A stretch of DNA of 7,831 nucleotides from Burkholderiales bacterium (GTDB lineage Bacteria > Pseudomonadota > Gammaproteobacteria > Burkholderiales > Burkholderiaceae). The position numbers were made by a program, and so were the translations under genes. The notes under the pieces were generated by a model. That model did no database searches. It worked only from the letters and a program-made list of their open reading frames with translations, and was not told the DNA's origin. Positions 6,692-7,831 of this stretch are shown one piece after another (position 1 is the first letter of the stretch; each line of letters begins with the position of its first letter). The DNA lies in the NCBI GenBank assembly GCA_947447845.1, contig CANFNO010000111.1, positions 1 through 7,831 on the forward strand, given 5' to 3'.

Positions 6692-6818
6692 GGTGTCGTC
6701 AAATGGGTTTGCTTGGTGCAGATTAGACGTTGGAAATGATTCAAATTGTGTCCAAAATGTTGCGATTCGACGGGCCAGTCATCGGCATCGCGCACGCGCC
6801 GCCCCAGCCCTGCCCGGA
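6692..6818. other. Non-coding gap between permease and STAS gene
   Basis: About 127 bp with no supported gene. The part at about 6700-6765 is clearly more AT-rich than the flanking genes and is the likely place for the promoter of the STAS gene, but no sigma-70 hexamer pair with correct spacing stands out. A GC-rich stretch at about 6788-6802 has a small CGCG-CA-CGCG palindrome but no following T-tract, so I do not call a terminator for the permease. Confidence 0.45.
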
Positions 6819-7831
6819 TCAGGATGTTGACCTGCCGGGAGCCACCGCCCGCGTGCGCGTGGCAACTGCCAGCACACCCGTCAACAACAGCGTGGGCAAC
6901 GTGGCGCCCCACTGCGGCGCAAAGTTGGTCAGCGCCTGGAACGCTGCAATGCCGACGATCCAGATCGCAGCAGCGGTGTAATCCACTTTGATCGTTGGCA
7001 TCGCTGAACCCACAACTCCAAAACCCAGGCGCCCCAAAATCACGCCATACAGCGGCACAAACACCGAGCTCAAAATCAAGAGGAAGGGCTCCAGACCGCG
7101 CATCGGCAACACCAACGCCAGCGCCGTACACAACACCGCCAGCGCCATGCCCCAGGTGCGGATGGATAGCTTGGGCAGCAGGCTGTGGCTGGAGACTGCC
7201 CCCGAATACACATCGCCATAGGCGTTGTCGATTTCGTCCACCAGAATCAAACTGAGCGCAATCAATCCGCCTTGTGCCAGCAACAACGTATTCACCAAAT
7301 CTGCGTCCGGCGCCGAGATGCTGGCCACCATCACACCTAACGCATAGCACCAGATATTGGCCACGGCATAGCCGATCCAGGTGCCGGAGAAAGCACCTTT
7401 GCCGCTCTTGCCAAAACGTGCGTAGTCGGCCACCAGCGGCAGCCAGGACACGGGCATGGCAATCACCAAGTCCATGGCCGAGAGCAGACCCATGCTGCCG
7501 TCACCGGCGCGGGAGACAAAAGCGTCCAGACCGTTGGCCTGCACCTTGACACCAAACTGCCAGCTCAACCAGACCAGCGAGGCAATCACCAGCGGCAGGC
7601 CGTAGCGGCCGATGATTTTGCGCACCAGCTGCGTCATGGAGCCCATCAGCAACAACGTTAGCACCGCGCCCCACAGCAGGGTGGTGGCCGCGCTGCCCGC
7701 CGCACCGTCCAGTGCCAAGCCGAAAGACTGCTTGCCAATGGCGGCCGTGCCGTCGCGCATGATGACCAGCTCAAAGGTGGTCCAACCGATCAGCTGCGCA
7801 ATATTCAAAAGCACCGGCAACCGGGCAAACA
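6819..7831 (-). CDS. cytX: NCS1-family permease, CytX-like (putative hydroxymethylpyrimidine transporter), partial at N-terminus
   Basis: The visible 336 residues are strongly hydrophobic and form about nine or ten membrane segments, so this is an inner-membrane transporter. Features of the nucleobase/cation symporter-1 (NCS1) family include NIAQLIGWTTFELVIM at the visible N-terminal end, MPVSWLPLVADYARFGK in the middle (the family's conserved S-W-x-P-x-x-x-D-Y-x-R-F pattern) and GTWIGYAVANIWCYALG after it. The Q-x-I-G-W-T-x-F-E pattern points to the CytX branch, usually annotated as a transporter for the thiamine pyrimidine precursor hydroxymethylpyrimidine; a cytosine or other nucleobase permease is the alternative. 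The frame is open through the window edge (a TTG leucine codon at 7820 is internal, not a start), so roughly the first 80-100 residues are missing. No thiamine gene or TPP riboswitch is visible here, but the 5' leader is outside the window. Confidence 0.85.
   Translation of the reverse strand, partial: FARLPVLLNIAQLIGWTTFELVIMRDGTAAIGKQSFGLALDGAAGSAATTLLWGAVLTLLLMGSMTQLVRKIIGRYGLPLVIASLVWLSWQFGVKVQANGLDAFVSRAGDGSMGLLSAMDLVIAMPVSWLPLVADYARFGKSGKGAFSGTWIGYAVANIWCYALGVMVASISAPDADLVNTLLLAQGGLIALSLILVDEIDNAYGDVYSGAVSSHSLLPKLSIRTWGMALAVLCTALALVLPMRGLEPFLLILSSVFVPLYGVILGRLGFGVVGSAMPTIKVDYTAAAIWIVGIAAFQALTNFAPQWGATLPTLLLTGVLAVATRTRAVAPGRSTS

Noticed and set aside
6740..6756. Possible sigma-54 promoter ahead of the STAS gene (TGGACA followed by TTTGAA)
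   Set aside because: The required GC of the -12 element is missing at the correct distance from the GG.
6649..7350. Minus-strand open frame of 233 codons overlapping the permease and the gap before the STAS gene
   Set aside because: It is an alternative frame of the permease coding sequence, which has clear membrane segments and NCS1 motifs in its own frame. I also considered it as a frameshifted permease tail but saw no family-like residues.

Overview
The window looks like chromosomal DNA from a betaproteobacterium, most likely Burkholderiales/Comamonadaceae (Rhodoferax-like). The basis is GC-rich coding sequence throughout, family-typical proteins (GlmS with an extra loop in the glutaminase domain, YaeR-type GloA2, bifunctional ManC) and the absence of mobile-element or phage signatures. 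This placement rests on general resemblance, not on a search. I see no RNA gene, insertion sequence or CRISPR array.

Positions 1-5535 hold five genes, all on the minus strand and closely spaced. In transcription order they are: a PilZ-domain (YcgR-like) predicted c-di-GMP receptor (4849-5535); a nucleotidyltransferase with a left-handed beta-helix tail (3713-4816); the bifunctional mannose-1-phosphate guanylyltransferase/mannose-6-phosphate isomerase manC (2228-3679); a small VOC/glyoxalase-like protein, gloA2/yaeR type (1827-2231); and glmS (1-1756, its C-terminus outside the window). Gaps are 32 nt, 33 nt, a 4-nt ATGA overlap and 70 nt, with no obvious terminator between genes, so one transcript is plausible. 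Its theme is precursor supply for surface polysaccharide: GDP-mannose from manC, an activated sugar from the second nucleotidyltransferase, and glucosamine-6-phosphate from GlmS, with a second-messenger receptor at the head.

Positions 5536-5661 are a divergent control region. It contains an exact 8-bp direct repeat with an 11-bp period, the usual geometry for OmpR/PhoB-family regulators. On the plus strand an OmpR/PhoB-type response regulator follows (5662-6345). It converges on a minus-strand STAS-domain anti-anti-sigma-like gene (6342-6680), and the two stop codons overlap. No histidine kinase is visible in the window.

Positions 6681-6818 are a comparatively AT-rich non-coding gap. Positions 6819-7831 are the C-terminal part of an NCS1-family permease resembling CytX (putative hydroxymethylpyrimidine transporter), whose start lies beyond the window edge.

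Most individual genes are ordinary members of known families. The parts worth a second look are the arrangement (a c-di-GMP receptor leading a sugar-nucleotide gene cluster, divergent from an apparently orphan response regulator) and the tandem-repeat operator candidate between them.
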